Below, piece by piece: positions 36,210-48,814 of a stretch of 64,000 bases of DNA. The position numbers and the translations under genes were made by a program. The stretch spans positions 18,731,501 through 18,795,500 of the forward strand of contig NC_135245.1 of assembly GCF_947623445.1 (NCBI RefSeq). The letters are read 5' to 3'. Origin of the DNA: Clavelina lepadiformis (lineage: Eukaryota > Chordata > Ascidiacea > Aplousobranchia > Clavelinidae). Position 1 is the first letter of the stretch. Each line of letters begins with the position of its first letter. The notes beneath the pieces are model-generated. The model ran no database searches, was not told the DNA's origin, and worked only from the letters and a program-made list of their open reading frames with translations.

Positions 36210-38114
36210 TGTTACCGGTAGAGCGTTACAGGCGAACGACAACGAACAACTGAATCAAAGTTGTCGCTGAGGTATCTCACTATTTACTCTTCTGTAAAAC
36301 TATCCGGAACGGTTATTTACTCAAGCGTAAAGGGAACTTGTTTTTAATTAATTCTGACGTTATTTTCTTGTGCGATGTCGTAATTAACGTGATAAATCTG
36401 AAAAGGAAGCAATTTGCACAAAGGCTCGAAAAGAAAAGTGGTCTCGGAACTCGACGGAGCGAACCACGCTAAATCTAAATCACTTCCTTCGCCCTTAACA
36501 AGTAATTGCAAAGCTGACCTAGCAAGCATCATTGACCTCGTCATGCTAGCGTTAGAAGTTTCCGCAAACACTGGCTGGTTGGCGCTTTCACCTAGTTCGC
36601 AATATTTGCACTCATCGATAGATTCGCTTCAACGCCTTGGGCATTGATTGAATATTTTTATGAAACGTGCGAAAGTTGTTGTAAACAGGTGATAAGACTG
36701 ATTGGATGATTGGGGTTATGGCCGCGCTGACGCCACAATTTTATCTTTCTTGTTTTTTGCATTGCCTGTGACGCACGTTTTTCCTTCTCAGGCCTTAATG
36801 CGTCTGCACAATTTTTTGTCTCCCACTATTGTACCGAAAAATAAAATAAATAAATCAATGATGTTTATTGTTATGGTTGACGCAAAGAGTCTTATTTGCT
36901 CATGTTTATTTGCTTGACTCTACAAGTTAAACCGCCTTCAGGCGACGAAAACCGCTCAACAAGAAAAAGTAACAAACGACCCCCAACAATTCAGCGCTAG
37001 CGCAAATCGTGGCCTACTTTAGAAACTAATTTTTACAGCTTCTTGTTTACGTAATTTAAATTGTATAACAGGATAATCTAAATCCATACCTTCTAATCAA
37101 AATATAACTTCAATTAAACCATGAATATGGCCATAAAAATCAACATTGTCCTTACACCCGTTCTTCAAATAACGCAGCAGTCTACTTGGCTTACTACCCG
37201 TGAAACAGCCACTTTCTAACATCACTATCTCTTCTTAAATTGCACTGTTTTTTGTTTCTACTCTTCTATTAGTCAAAAATGCAAGCGGACGGTTTTGAAG
37301 TTAGCTATTTTTCCTTGGTGCTTTACATGCAATAAGTGTTAAACATATCATTTAATGACTGTACGAAAAACCGACCCATGAAACATTTTGGGTATAATCA
37401 AGCTTCGAAAGGAAGATGTCGATTGACGTCGACACGGAAATTTCGTACGTGTTTGGAAAACAATCTTAAGATTCTTATAATTATGTACAGTAGATTAAAG
37501 TTTTTGAAAATTGTTGGAAAAATGCTGATAACACGATTTTTTTTGTTTTGCTATCAGCATAACCAGGGTATGATACTAACTCATTTTTCGATTCTTTGAC
37601 TGAAGTAGGCTACCCTTCGATTTGCTGCAGCTTCATAGTGTGCTGATGATCCCACTCAATTATATACTGACCGTTGTCGTTGGTAGTTTGAATAAGTTGC
37701 TTTTGTGTGCGGAAGGCCAAGTTCTACGCTTTATCGATTTCGTAAACTATCCCTGCCATGATTCCTGTTTTTATCATCCTTTTTATTTTCTGTTTTTAAA
37801 AACTTGGTTGGTGTATTGCAGAAACACGTTTAGCCAAGCTACATTAGAGAAAGAGTTAAACTGATTTAGCTGAAAAATGTAATAACCTTCCTCGGTTTCC
37901 CCTACCTCGAAGGTTAATTCTATTCTTTTTTATTTTGCCATAAGCTGCAGCTGACCTAACGACGATCTATATAATGACTCGCTTCATTACCTGTTGCCTT
38001 TCACTCCGCAAAGTTGCCAGTTACACGAAAACTCAACGATGATTGTGATACTAGAGTCGGTGAAAGTTTGTAAACTTGCCCTTGTTTTGATGTATTTAAT
38101 AAAATAGTCTAGAT
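36210..38114. other. Intergenic, no gene recognised
   Basis: Includes the upstream flank of the 202-aa gene. Several open frames of 60-90 codons show no recognisable motif or splice-linked partner. Confidence 0.35.
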
Positions 38115-38588
38115 CAGTGGTTCTCAACCGGTGGTCCGCGGACCCCTGGGGGTCCGCGAAACGTTTTCAGTTGGTCCGTGAGAACTTGGAAATTTGCAAC
38201 ATAAAGTACGAGTTTTTAAAAAATGTTTGCTGTTTATCATTGCTTTTTGAAATAGGCTTGAACATTTGCTTAATTGACTATTGTGATGGGACAATACAAA
38301 AGCTTATTGAGATTTATCACCCGCAGGGAAGGCCTATTGTGATGCACTAGATTGCGGATTATACGAGAAGACAGCTGGATACAGTGATTTTAAGTAAAAA
38401 TATCCGCATAGTTTGATGTTATTTTGAATGAATAGCGTAGTTGTGCACCAAGACTATTAAGTAAAACTAAGCAAAGAAACATTTAAGTGCAGTCTCAGAA
38501 CCCTTAGTTTGCTTAAACTTCAGGGGTCCGCCACTGCTTTGACAGCAGCAAAAGGGGTCCGCCAAGATCAGAAGGTTGAGAACCACTG
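38115..38588. mobile_element. hAT-type MITE, 474 bp
   Basis: Perfect 15 bp inverted repeats CAGTGGTTCTCAACC at the two ends. Inside each end there are GGGGTCCGC-type blocks (left GGTCCGCGGACCCC, right GGGGTCCGCCA). Flanks GTCTAGAT (left) and CTCTAGAT (right, after one extra A) look like an 8 bp target duplication with one change. The CAGTGGTTCTCAACC terminus is typical of hAT elements. No coding sequence is seen. Confidence 0.82.
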
Positions 38589-40047
38589 ACTCTAGATGGA
38601 GACGGAGTTGACTTTAAGCACCAAGTGGTTGCTATTAACAAAACTAAAACCGAAACGCTCATAACTTCTCTATTGCAAAAACGTTAAATAGCTCCCGACT
38701 GACATGACATCGTTCATTCTGATAAAATTGAAAAGTTATTTGTAATTGTTGTCTTAAAGTCTTCATAATCGACAAAGCGGCTCAGGAAACATAAGGTGTA
38801 CCTTGGCGCTTGGCGTCAGGCCACAAAAATCCCAGAACAAGTCAAACAAGTGACCATGATGACGTGAGAGAAATTTTGCTTCTGTTGATGGAAGGGAGCA
38901 AGGAACGAAAAACCAGGAAAAAGATTCGGTTGTTGCTGGGATACAGTGACATTTTGTGCATCAGACCAGGTTTATTTTTGTTTATGATGTCTATTGGGTC
39001 CATCTTTTGCTGACGCTGGTGTTTGTGAATGCGAACACATGCGAATTGTTACGTCTGCTTCTTGATTGAGGGTTTGAACTTCTTTCAACATTTCCGAATT
39101 TTAGCAATATCGCATAAATACGTAAAAACAAATAAAAACTAAACTAATCGGCAAATGCATAGAAATGGGGCTCAAGCGGTGAGGTATCATCAGTTCATCA
39201 CAGAGTTTTAGTCGTTCAGAGGTTTTCCCCAATCAGAGGATTGGGATTCCGATACCATGCGATGTCTATGGATCTATCTCACATGTTCGCACTTTCCACT
39301 CATGTTCTGGCTTCGACTTTTAAAATATACTTGTACTTAGACATTATACGTTATATAATTGGACGTTCCATTGTTAGTAAAACCAACAAGAAGCTAGTTT
39401 AATTTATTTATTTTACAGCCAGACTAGATTAAATTTTCAAAAATAATTCTTTGTAAAGCATTAAAATGTTTTGAATGTGTGAGCATCATTTTCCGAAAGA
39501 ACGTGACGACAGGATGGTTTACGTTGGTGACGTCGGTATTTGCACCAGATCCGACATAGTTCATGAAAATTGAAATAATTAACGAAGGTTTCGCCAGACA
39601 TAACAAATAATTTTGCACCGGTTTGATTTTATATTTCATTTTGACGAATGATTTGCTTGACGTGCCTACCACCGTGCATCAACCTATGCACGACAGGTGT
39701 GTGCTAACAGCAACATTTTTCAACGAAACGTGTCATTTTTTATAAATGAACAAACGCAAACCCGCGTAACCCTGACGTCAGACCACATTCAAACCGCCGA
39801 CATCGTATTTGGCGGCATGCATAAATTTAAAAATGCTAAATTTAAAATTTTGCAAAATGCTAAAAGGTTTCCGTGAAATGTTAGTTATTCCAAATCAATT
39901 GCAAACGAATCCAACACTCAAACGGAAATGTCGACAACTGGCCAGACAATGATTAATGTTTGTCGTTGCCAATATATACTCCTATCATCAGCAATTCTCT
40001 GCATTTTAGAACAACATTATAAATGCTTGTGTTAAGAATACTGAAGC
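38589..40047. other. Intergenic upstream of the lectin gene
   Basis: Contains the second copy of the candidate SINE body (39155-39290). An AATATATAC stretch at 39971, about 75 bp before the lectin ATG, could act as a TATA-like element. No gene recognised. Confidence 0.35.
39155..39290. repeat. Candidate SINE body, copy 2
   Basis: Patchy similarity to 26205-26370. A box A-like ATGGGGCTCAAGCGGTGAGG and a box B-like GGGATTCCGATACC lie about 70 bp apart, as in a tRNA-type pol III promoter. Divergence is high. Confidence 0.35.
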
Positions 40048-43000
40048 ATGACGATGATTCGGATCGCTTTGGTAATATCTGTCGGTTGTGTGTTGCAAAT
40101 AAATCACGGTAAGATGTTTACTTAGTCGGTATCAATTACGTGAAAACGCGTTTTTAAGCAACCTTACTGCTGTTATACACATTTTAGAAGTAAAGGCTTG
40201 TTATTCGATACTTGAAGTATAGATCAAACTTTGTCTTAAACTTAAAGGAGAAATTTTAAAAATATTTTCTAAATATGCATAAAAATACGCTGCATTTTTA
40301 TCTAAATCAGCGTATTTTTATTCAATTTCAGAAAATAATTTGAAAATAACTTCAGTTCCCCTTACCATGTTCTTCATGTAGCAGCGGCAAGTTGGCAGTT
40401 GACTGACAACGGATTCGAGTACCGTCAAACCTCTGAGAAGCATTCCTGGCAAGATGCTCGCTCTGAATGTATAGAGATGGGAGGAGATTTGGCCGTGCAC
40501 GGAATGAAGGATCTTGCCATGAGAGAGTGAGAGTTTCGTTTAATGATCGCAACTGATTGATTGACGTATTTAACTGACGCATGCTTCCATTGATAACTTA
40601 ACCGCAGATAACTTGTTCAGCATTTGCATCCAGTATTAGGGTCAGCATCATATGAATACAGCATAAAAGTATCGCGCTACTTATTCACTACCGGTACCGT
40701 CGGTACTTTTGGGAAAATTTCACTTATTTTTACGAATTACTTTTTTAAAGAAATTTTAATCAATCCTGGTATACTCTGCAGGCTACTTTTGAAGTAAATA
40801 TTTCAATATTTTAGACGTTTTTTTTTTCAAACTCTCCTTTAATATCAATCTTGCTGCCAATTATAACGTTTGATTTTTTTAATCCACAAATGTTTAATAA
40901 AGTTGCAATAAGTGAGTTCACTTATTTTATGATCTGTAATTATCTTTAGCGGGACCAGAATAGGGCCAAACTTTTCACCTGAAGCAGGGTTCGCTATACA
41001 AAAAATATTACCAACAAAGTACCGTATTATAATTTTGAAACAGTACTGTACAATAGTAGGTAATCGACTATTAATTGCATTAGGCCAAATTCTTCCTATA
41101 TTTGCAGGTCAATTGGCGAGATGATTACGTTCACCCAAGTCTGGATCGGCTTCACCGATTTAGAGGAAGAGGGAGCCTGGAAGTGGCTTGATGGAGATCA
41201 ATACGACCCATCATACGACCACTGGTACCCGGGACGACCAAGTGGCGACAGAGACTGTGCTTTCATATCACCCGGCAAAGATTATAAAACTGTGGACCGC
41301 GCTTGCGACGATAATGAATACCACCTAAGGGGTTTGTGTGAAAAAGGAACTTCAATCGTACTCGAAGGTAGAAAACTTGTGTTAAAACTACTTTTTACAA
41401 ATTGATTCAATCATAGGCCTAAGCCATACTTTAGTTTTGGGGCCAATTTGTTGACAACTAAAATCAATCATTTGACGACTGCTATTTTTTTTACCAATAG
41501 ACTAAATATGTGTAAAAGTGTTTTTATTGAAGGAGTTGAAAGTGTAATAAATGTGCGAACATTATAATTCAAAACAAGGTTAATGTAGAAAGGTTCAAGA
41601 GTCAGGTCAACTTAAACTTAAACTTCAACCCTTTTTCGTAAATAGAACCTGAACAAGTTCAACCTGCAGCAGAGATAAATTGGCATTTGGCTGACAACGG
41701 CCTCGAATATATTCAAACCTCTGAGAAGCATTCCTGGCAAGATGCTCGCTCTGAATGTATCGAGATGGGAGGAGATTTGGCCGTGTACGGAATGAAGGAT
41801 CTTTCCATGAGAGAGTGAGAGTTTCGTTCAGTTTCATTCGTTCTGCTTGACAAACTTAACTTATATGTTTCACTGATAATTAAAGACCTGATGGTCAGTG
41901 GTATCCAGTGTCAAAATCAGCATTTGAATATTAACATGCTTAGATTACGTATCACAATGTTAGAAATTTATATTTAACTACTGCGGTATATATACATGTA
42001 AGACAAGTAATTGACCTAAAATTTATGCACAAAATTCTTTCCATATTTGCAGAGCAATTGGCGAAATGATCCCGTTCACCCAAGTCTGGATCGGCTTCAC
42101 CGATTTAGAGGAAGAGGGAGCCTGGAGGTGGCTTGATGGAGATCAATACGACCCATCATACGACCACTGGTACCCGGGACGACCAAGTGGCGACAAAGAC
42201 TGTGCTTTCATATCCCCCGGCAAAGATTATAAAACTGTGGACCGCGCTTGCGACAATAATGAATACTACCTAAGGGGTTTATGTGAAAAAGGATCTCCAA
42301 TCAAAAGTAGGTCTATATTTTAAAACTGGTTCACGTATAAGCATTTAAACATAGTTCGAGGTTAATTTGTGGATAGTCGGTGATGTTGTCTATAATGATG
42401 TAGAAAATAAAGTTATTCGGTTTTATTTCTGTCTTTTTTTGTGCTACAGAAGTTGGATTTTCAGCACCTACTGGCTGGTACATGGCGGAGAATGGACTCG
42501 AATACAAACTAAGTGATAAAAATATTGATTGGAACGGGGCTCGGGAAGCTTGCAGGGATTTAAAGTCGGCTCTAGCTGTGCAAGGAATGAAAGACCTCGA
42601 GATGAGAAGGTAAACTGATTATAATGATTGTAATCTCCAAAGCTGATGGTGGTTGAATCGTGTTGGGCTAGTAGCCTATTTAGTAAATCAAAACAAGACA
42701 TAAGATACTGTACTCTAAGGTGTTAGTTATCTTAGGTATTAAGATATTATTATTATTATTTAAGGTATTAGGTATTATAAGGTATCTAAGGTACTTATTT
42801 TTTATTGTTAATGATGAATGGTTTTGCTTAACTAATTTCGATAAATCTATATCCTCCTGTGCAGTACGATCGCAAACGCTCTTTCAATCACCGACGCTTG
42901 GATCGGACTTAACGACGAGAAAACCGAGGCGACCTGGATGTGGCTCGACGGCGAGCAAGATGACGCTTCATTGTCGCATTGGATAGAAAGTTTCAGTTTG

Positions 43001-46000
43001 CAAAGCGATGGAAAACACATCGAGAATTGCGCTCGAATATCGTCAAGCAATGAGTACAGGACATTTCCATATAAATGCGGCTACCGGTATAAGGCGTTAT
43101 GCGAGAAAGGTCAGTAGAAGTTATCATAGAGTAAAATTGTTTGACCTTGATATCTTCAACTCGAAGCTTTCACTTTGCAGGCGTTGACATTTGCTCAACG
43201 AAAGTTGCTAACTGTCACGCCGACGCTACTTGTCATAACGTCGATGGAAGTTTCTCCTGCACTTGCAACCACGGTTTCCATGGAGATGGCGTCACCTGTA
43301 GAGGTACGGTATGGAGGCCTGTTATCATCTTCACACATTAAAAAATTCTTATACACAGTACGCTATAAAGAGCAAGCCATCACGACTGACTTATGAGTTC
43401 CGAATCAAGCATTTTTCTTTTCGTTTTTTTTTTAGTTTTTAATTTCTTGTCTTTCCCGAACCTGCTAACCTGCAAACCTGCTGCTACTCCACTACAGCCA
43501 TTCATTAGGAATAAAAAATCGTTTATTCTTTACGAAGAGCTGTCGATTTTCTGACTTTCCACTGATTGGATTGTTTCTATCTTTCTATTGGTGTAGACCA
43601 GGGCAAAATTTAAAGTTCCTAAAATGACAAACCGAGTTGTCATAGATGTCTACTTTAAACCTACACCGCATAGTGATGATCGAAATAAAACAATGCAACC
43701 ATTTTCCAATTACGGCAAATTCCAATCAAACAGTCAAAGATCTGTCTTTCACTGACCATCCAATCTTTATAAAAAATGCTCTAACTGTTTCCAGTTGACC
43801 GTCCGTGGTACAATCCTGGAAACGGTTATGAATACAATGTCAAAGAGGATGTAAACTGGGAGGATGGGCGTAAACAATGCCAGAGTGAAGGTGCAGACTT
43901 GTCTTCGGAGGGAATGAAGAATTTGGACATTCGAAAGTGAGTTGTCAAGATAATGTCGTCTCGTGATTTCATGTTTATTCTTTCTTGCTATAATGCAGTT
44001 AGTTTTTAACTTACCATAAGCTTTGCAAGTGTAACTAAGTTACGATAAGGTAAGGTCAACCTAAACCAACAGCTCAGAACTGAATTTGTTACTCTTTTTC
44101 AGCCAAATTGCCGATGCCTTGCTAAAGCCTTATCCAGCCAACAATGTTTGGTTTGGAGTCAAAGCTGATTATTATCTGTTCAAGTGGATATCAGATGGGA
44201 CAAGGGCTACTGATAACGGACATTGGTACAGTAGCAACGAGCCCAATGGCCCAACATGGACCAGATGCGCAGCGTTATTGCACAACCAAAACTACTTGGC
44301 AGCATCTGAAAGTTGCAGCGACAAGTGGGACGCGCTGTGTGAAAGAGGTTGGTGAAAAATATCGATGCGATTTAGACCAGGTAACGTATGGCATGTGACG
44401 GGTAATGCGGAAATCGCTCCAATTCATAATCTGCCATGTGGCTCGGTAAGCGCGGTCAGTGAAATAGATAACTTTGATAGGGACGGTAACAACTTATTCT
44501 TTTCTACTGATTGATTCCTTTTAATTCTTTCCCATAGATATCGATGAATGCTCGAAAAACACGCACAACTGCAACGAAAATGCCGAATGCACAAACATCC
44601 CCGGTAGTTTTAAATGTACTTGCAACGATGATTATTCTGGTGACGGAGTCTACTGCGAAGTTGGCAACGGTACAAAAACGCTCTAGTCACTCTACTTGAC
44701 CGCCTTGCTTCAACTTGAAGTCAAATCAGAAACAAACAAGTCATTGTTAATTTCTTTCCAGCATTAGGATGGTTCGTAGCTGGCAACGGGTTTGAATACA
44801 AGCTCACCAGGAGGGAGCAGAGCTGGGAAGAAAGTCGGACTGTTTGTCAACAGATGGGAGGAGACCTCGCCACCAAAGGTTTCGAGACGTTGAGTGAGAG
44901 AGGGTGAGAGTTAAATTTATAAAATCATGGGAAAGACACCGAGTTATAAAAGCAAAGTTTTGTTCCAAGAATGTACAAACCATGTAGATACGACTAAACT
45001 GGTGACCCCGACGAAACTTCAAAATTTAAATTTTGAAGAAAAGATAAAAGCAAACACTTAACTTTCTTTAAAAAGATTTGATGAAATTGTCAGTTAATTT
45101 ACGTTGCGTGATATAATTTATGACTAGGCTGAGGTTATTACTTAAGCGCTTTCAGGTTAGAAACTAACATAATAACCTAAGTCATGGAAAATGCTGTGAT
45201 TAACCACGTTTACGATGTTGGAAAATAAGCGGTGTATTGTTTCTCGTTGATAGTCCACAAGATTAGTAAATTTCTAGCAACGTTACCAACAGAAAAACAA
45301 ACCGACGCTTGCAACAACATTACATTCTTAGCCTAGGCAATAAATAGTTCCATATTATAAGCCCATGCACCTTAGATAGGTCTATTCACGTTTACGACTT
45401 AATTTCAAATTATATTGCCCTTCAGTCCTAGATATACTTGATGCAACTTTAAAAACTTGTTAAGACCAATCGCTGAAGAAGTCGGAGTCAACAAGGCCTG
45501 GATTGGTATGAACGACTTGGACCGTGAACGAGATTGGAAATTCATCGATGATACTATTTCAGTACATAAGGCAAGGATCCCTGAAATCTGGAAGGATGGC
45601 TTTAATTTAAAGGATGAAGCCGCAAACGAGCAAGACTGTGGTTTCATCGCAAAAGCAGACGACTATAAAACTGATGACTCTGATTGCTCGGCAGCCCGCT
45701 ATGGCTTGTGCCAAAGAGGTAGGCCTACACTGACTTGGAATTTTATTATGTTTTTGTAAATTTAACTCGAGATTTTTAATCATTTTTGTCTTTCCTCGGT
45801 TTCTTCAATTGAACTTGTCACAGAGGCGACAAACGAAATATCTTGTAAGTTTGTCTTTACTCATTTCATATAGAAGTTAAGTAGGAAAGCTATGTTACCA
45901 TAAACATACTTTATTTCTCCGTGATTTATCGGTTATTTTTTTCAGGCAAAAAGTTTTCTTGGACGGTAGGAAAATCTTGTGACGAGCGAGTGTTTGGCCC

Positions 46001-47419
46001 CGATGTCCGCCATGACACTCGTTTCTATGTTGCTTCCAACGGATACGATTATTTCATAACCGATGATGAGGAAGAATTTTCTTCCGCTGAAGGCGTCTGC
46101 GCAACTAAAAAAACTGGAAGTAGTTTAGCGCTCGCTCTACTCGGAGACGACAAAACTCGCAGGTAGGACAAATTTGAAAAAGCAAAATTTTGACAGAAAT
46201 CATCTTTTTTCTGAAAATTGCTTCATTACAGCAAAGTGGTCGAGATCTTTCTGGAATCACTCGGAGTGGACAAAGCGTGGGTTGGTGGTGGAAGAGACTG
46301 CACAGCTTTAAGAGCAGATAACAGTGAAACAGAAGTGGAGACGTGCACCAGTCGCAGACGAATACTCTGCGAAAAAGGTGTTTATCTAATCCAGGTTGTT
46401 TTAAAGTAAATGCTCGAAAAAATGTACCAGTATATTTGATGAGTGCTTCCACTTGAACGTCAGAAATCGACGAATGTGCCAGGAAACAAGACGACTGTGG
46501 AGAGAACGCAGCCTGTACAAACACAATCGGGAGTTTCACGTGCGCTTGCAAACCTGGTTACGAAGGGGATGGTCATAAGTGCACCAAAAGTTAGAATAAG
46601 TTTTGTTGTTTACAATGAAAAACATAAGAACTAGCGTATAGTTGTTTCTAGTTACGTTTTCCTTATTTTATTGTTGGATCCTGAATACACATTGCGTAGC
46701 GTAGGCTTAATGTCGATGAATACGCACAAGAAAAGTAAGTTTGTATTTTTTTAACGTAATGTCCTTCTGCAACTCTCTTGTGACTTATTTTTTGTACTTT
46801 CCATAGTTGAGGTGTACAGAGCCTCCAACGGTTACGAGTACAGCCTAACATCAAGCCTCGAATATGATAGAACCAAGGGAGAATGTGACGATAAAGGCGG
46901 CGATTTGGCTGTTGACGGAATTAAGGACAATGACGTTCGATTGTAAGAATAATTTGCAATAATTTGTTGCCTTTTTAACGCACACTTTTTGACGACTTGA
47001 ACTATGCCGATAGGTGAAGTTAAACTACACTCTCTCCGTAACGATATATAAACTAGTAATTTGGCTAAAATAGTTGCTACTTGTTACCTGATATTGATTT
47101 ATCCTGCATTTTCTTTCAATATAACCTTGAAGCAGCAATCAAATTGCTATAACATTTTAGGGAAATTGCTGATGTGTTACTGAGACCATTTGGAATCACA
47201 CACACCTGGGTCGGTCTCAGGAAATCATTTAAAGCAAGCAGCTGGACTTGGAGTGACGAGAGCACGGGAGGAGACGAGATTAACTGGTACCCAGGCCAGC
47301 CTAGCAGCGGAACTCACGACTGCGCTTTCCTGCTTGGCAGTGGAGACGCAGAATTTCGAATGGGGGCCACCAGATGCCGGACGGCGTCATATGTCGGTCT
47401 ATGTGAAGTCTCAACTTAA
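40048..47419 (+). CDS. Secreted C-type lectin/EGF multidomain protein
   Basis: Nineteen exons in phase: 40048..40108, 40385..40526, 41108..41367, 41646..41814, 42053..42306, 42450..42609, 42865..43109, 43181..43303, 43795..43936, 44103..44347, 44538..44669, 44762..44903, 45465..45718, 45824..45844, 45946..46162, 46232..46377, 46464..46589, 46807..46942 and 47161..47419, about 1,077 aa. A signal peptide (MTMIRIALVISVGCVLQ) is followed by CTLD1-CTLD2-CTLD3-EGF-CTLD4-EGF-CTLD5-CTLD6-EGF-CTLD7. Each CTLD is split into two exons. Marks include WIGFTD, WKWLDGD, HWYPGRPSGD and GLCEK. The EGF exons have six cysteines and starts VDIC, DIDEC and EIDEC, the calcium-binding type. Only CTLD4 has the EPN sugar-binding triplet. 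No membrane anchor. Likely an extracellular carbohydrate-recognition or matrix protein; ligand unknown. CTLD6 lacks the central WYPG segment. The exon-13 acceptor is weak. Confidence 0.9.
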
Positions 47420-47491
47420 ACCATAGTGCTGGTTTAGTAGGGTGTAACATAAACCTACTATTTGGTTTCTGAGTTGAATATAATATCAGAA

Positions 47492-47497
47492 AATAAA
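47492..47497 (+). promoter_or_regulatory. Poly(A) signal AATAAA of the lectin gene
   Basis: Canonical signal 72 bp after the lectin stop codon. Confidence 0.65.
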
Positions 47498-47632
47498 GAT
47501 TGACTGTGGGAATGTAATTGCCTGTGACTAAATGAAGTAAATGATACGATTGTTAACCTGAATATAAGTAGTATAGTCCTGCCACCCTAGGAATCCCATA
47601 CCTTAAGGTCCTTAAGGTTCAGGTCGTTCCAT

Positions 47633-47725
47633 AGCGCCACCACGCGTAAAAGGTATATGTACAAGAAAAGTGAGAATGTACAAGTGACGTCATAGTTTTC
47701 GTTCCATAGCACCAACGCGCGGTAA
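47633..47725. repeat. Direct repeat, two units about 65 bp apart
   Basis: GTTCCATAGCGCCACCACGC near 47634 recurs as GTTCCATAGCACCAACGCGC near 47700, followed by GTAAA in both. A small tandem duplication. Confidence 0.45.
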
Positions 47726-47998
47726 ACATGTTGTAGGTTTCTAGAGGAAGGGTGTAAGAAAAGAGAAAAAACATCTTGGGTTTTGTGGATAGTCGATATA
47801 GAAGAAATGAAAGAATGTATCAGTTACGTTTCAGCGTAAAGCATACAGAATGATTAACCGTATGAATAGCCAATTGGAATCATCTGGAAAAAAGCCTTGA
47901 AGAAGAATGCGATAATCGTATTTGCACACGCTAACATGACCTGGTTATGAATTACAGCTTGGGTTGAAATAAGCCGGACTTTAGAAACAAAGCATTCA

Positions 47999-48325
47999 AA
48001 TGCATTGCAACCAATCCATTCGCGTCCAGTTATGAGAGAAGAATAAATGAAAGCTGGCATCTAGTTGTGAGAGAAGAATAAATGAAAACTCGCATCCAGT
48101 TGTGATTTGTTTGACCTGATTACGAATTGCCTATGTTTACGAATATGTCAATATCAAGTATCTGGAAAACTCGTCAGAATGTATGCAAGGCAAGTCCAAA
48201 CCTGTTTGGTTGAAACAAGTGTTTTGGACAGATCAAAAGGGGAGATTATTGCGCGATCGTGGTGTTGTGAGGTCATTCTAATCGAATGCATTGCAACCAA
48301 TCCATTCGCGCCCAGCTGTGATTTG
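47999..48325. repeat. Tandem 35 bp repeat and dispersed 26 bp repeat
   Basis: Two consecutive copies of a 35 bp unit containing GAGAGAAGAATAAATGAAA span about 48029-48098. AATGCATTGCAACCAATCCA occurs at about 47999 and again at about 48285, each time followed by TTCGCG and CCAG. These are local duplications in non-coding sequence. Confidence 0.55.
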
Positions 48326-48445
48326 TTTGTTTCTAGAATCTAACTTTATGAAGAGAAAGGAGTAGGAGTAAACTTGCTACTGTTAGTGACGGTGCTTTAA
48401 AAAAACCAACTACCCTCGTCTATGTATAATAATTCGACTTGTAAT

Positions 48446-48540
48446 TACATTAGGCCTAATTCTTTCCATATTTACCGGCCTATTGGGAGTTGATTTTGTT
48501 CAGCCAAGGCGAGGAAGGGAAGGAAGAAGCGGAAGGATGT
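48446..48540 (+). pseudogene. Decayed C-type lectin exon
   Basis: The sequence follows the second-half exon of CTLD1/CTLD2 together with its upstream intron edge: TAGGCCTAATTCTTTCCATA then TTTACCGGCCTATTGGGAG, against TTTGCAGGTCAATTGGCGAG at 41101, and TTGTTCAGCCAAG against GTTCACCCAAG. The splice acceptor AG is destroyed and the frame lost. It is a dead copy about 1 kb downstream of the live gene. Confidence 0.5.
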
Positions 48541-48806
48541 ATGATATATCGTGATGAGTGGTAGTAGCAAGTGAGCTGCTTCAAATGTATCATCGCAAGG
48601 TTTAAGTCGTGCAAAGGCTTCAGTCTGAGGATAAAGGTTATCATACCATACTAGACATTCGATTAACAAGCATTTAAAAAAAATTTAGGCATATTGTGGC
48701 AACTTAATTAGCAATTTTTTCTCCGTTGATTGTGCAGCTTATAAATTAATTTTTTAATTTTGCATTTGTTGTCTTAATCTGGCTTCAAATTTTTATACGT
48801 CTGGGC

Positions 48807-48814
48807 CTCTAGGG
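48807..48814. repeat. Left target-site duplication of hAT element
   Basis: CTCTAGGG, matching CTCTAAGG at 49700-49707 with one change. Confidence 0.75.
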
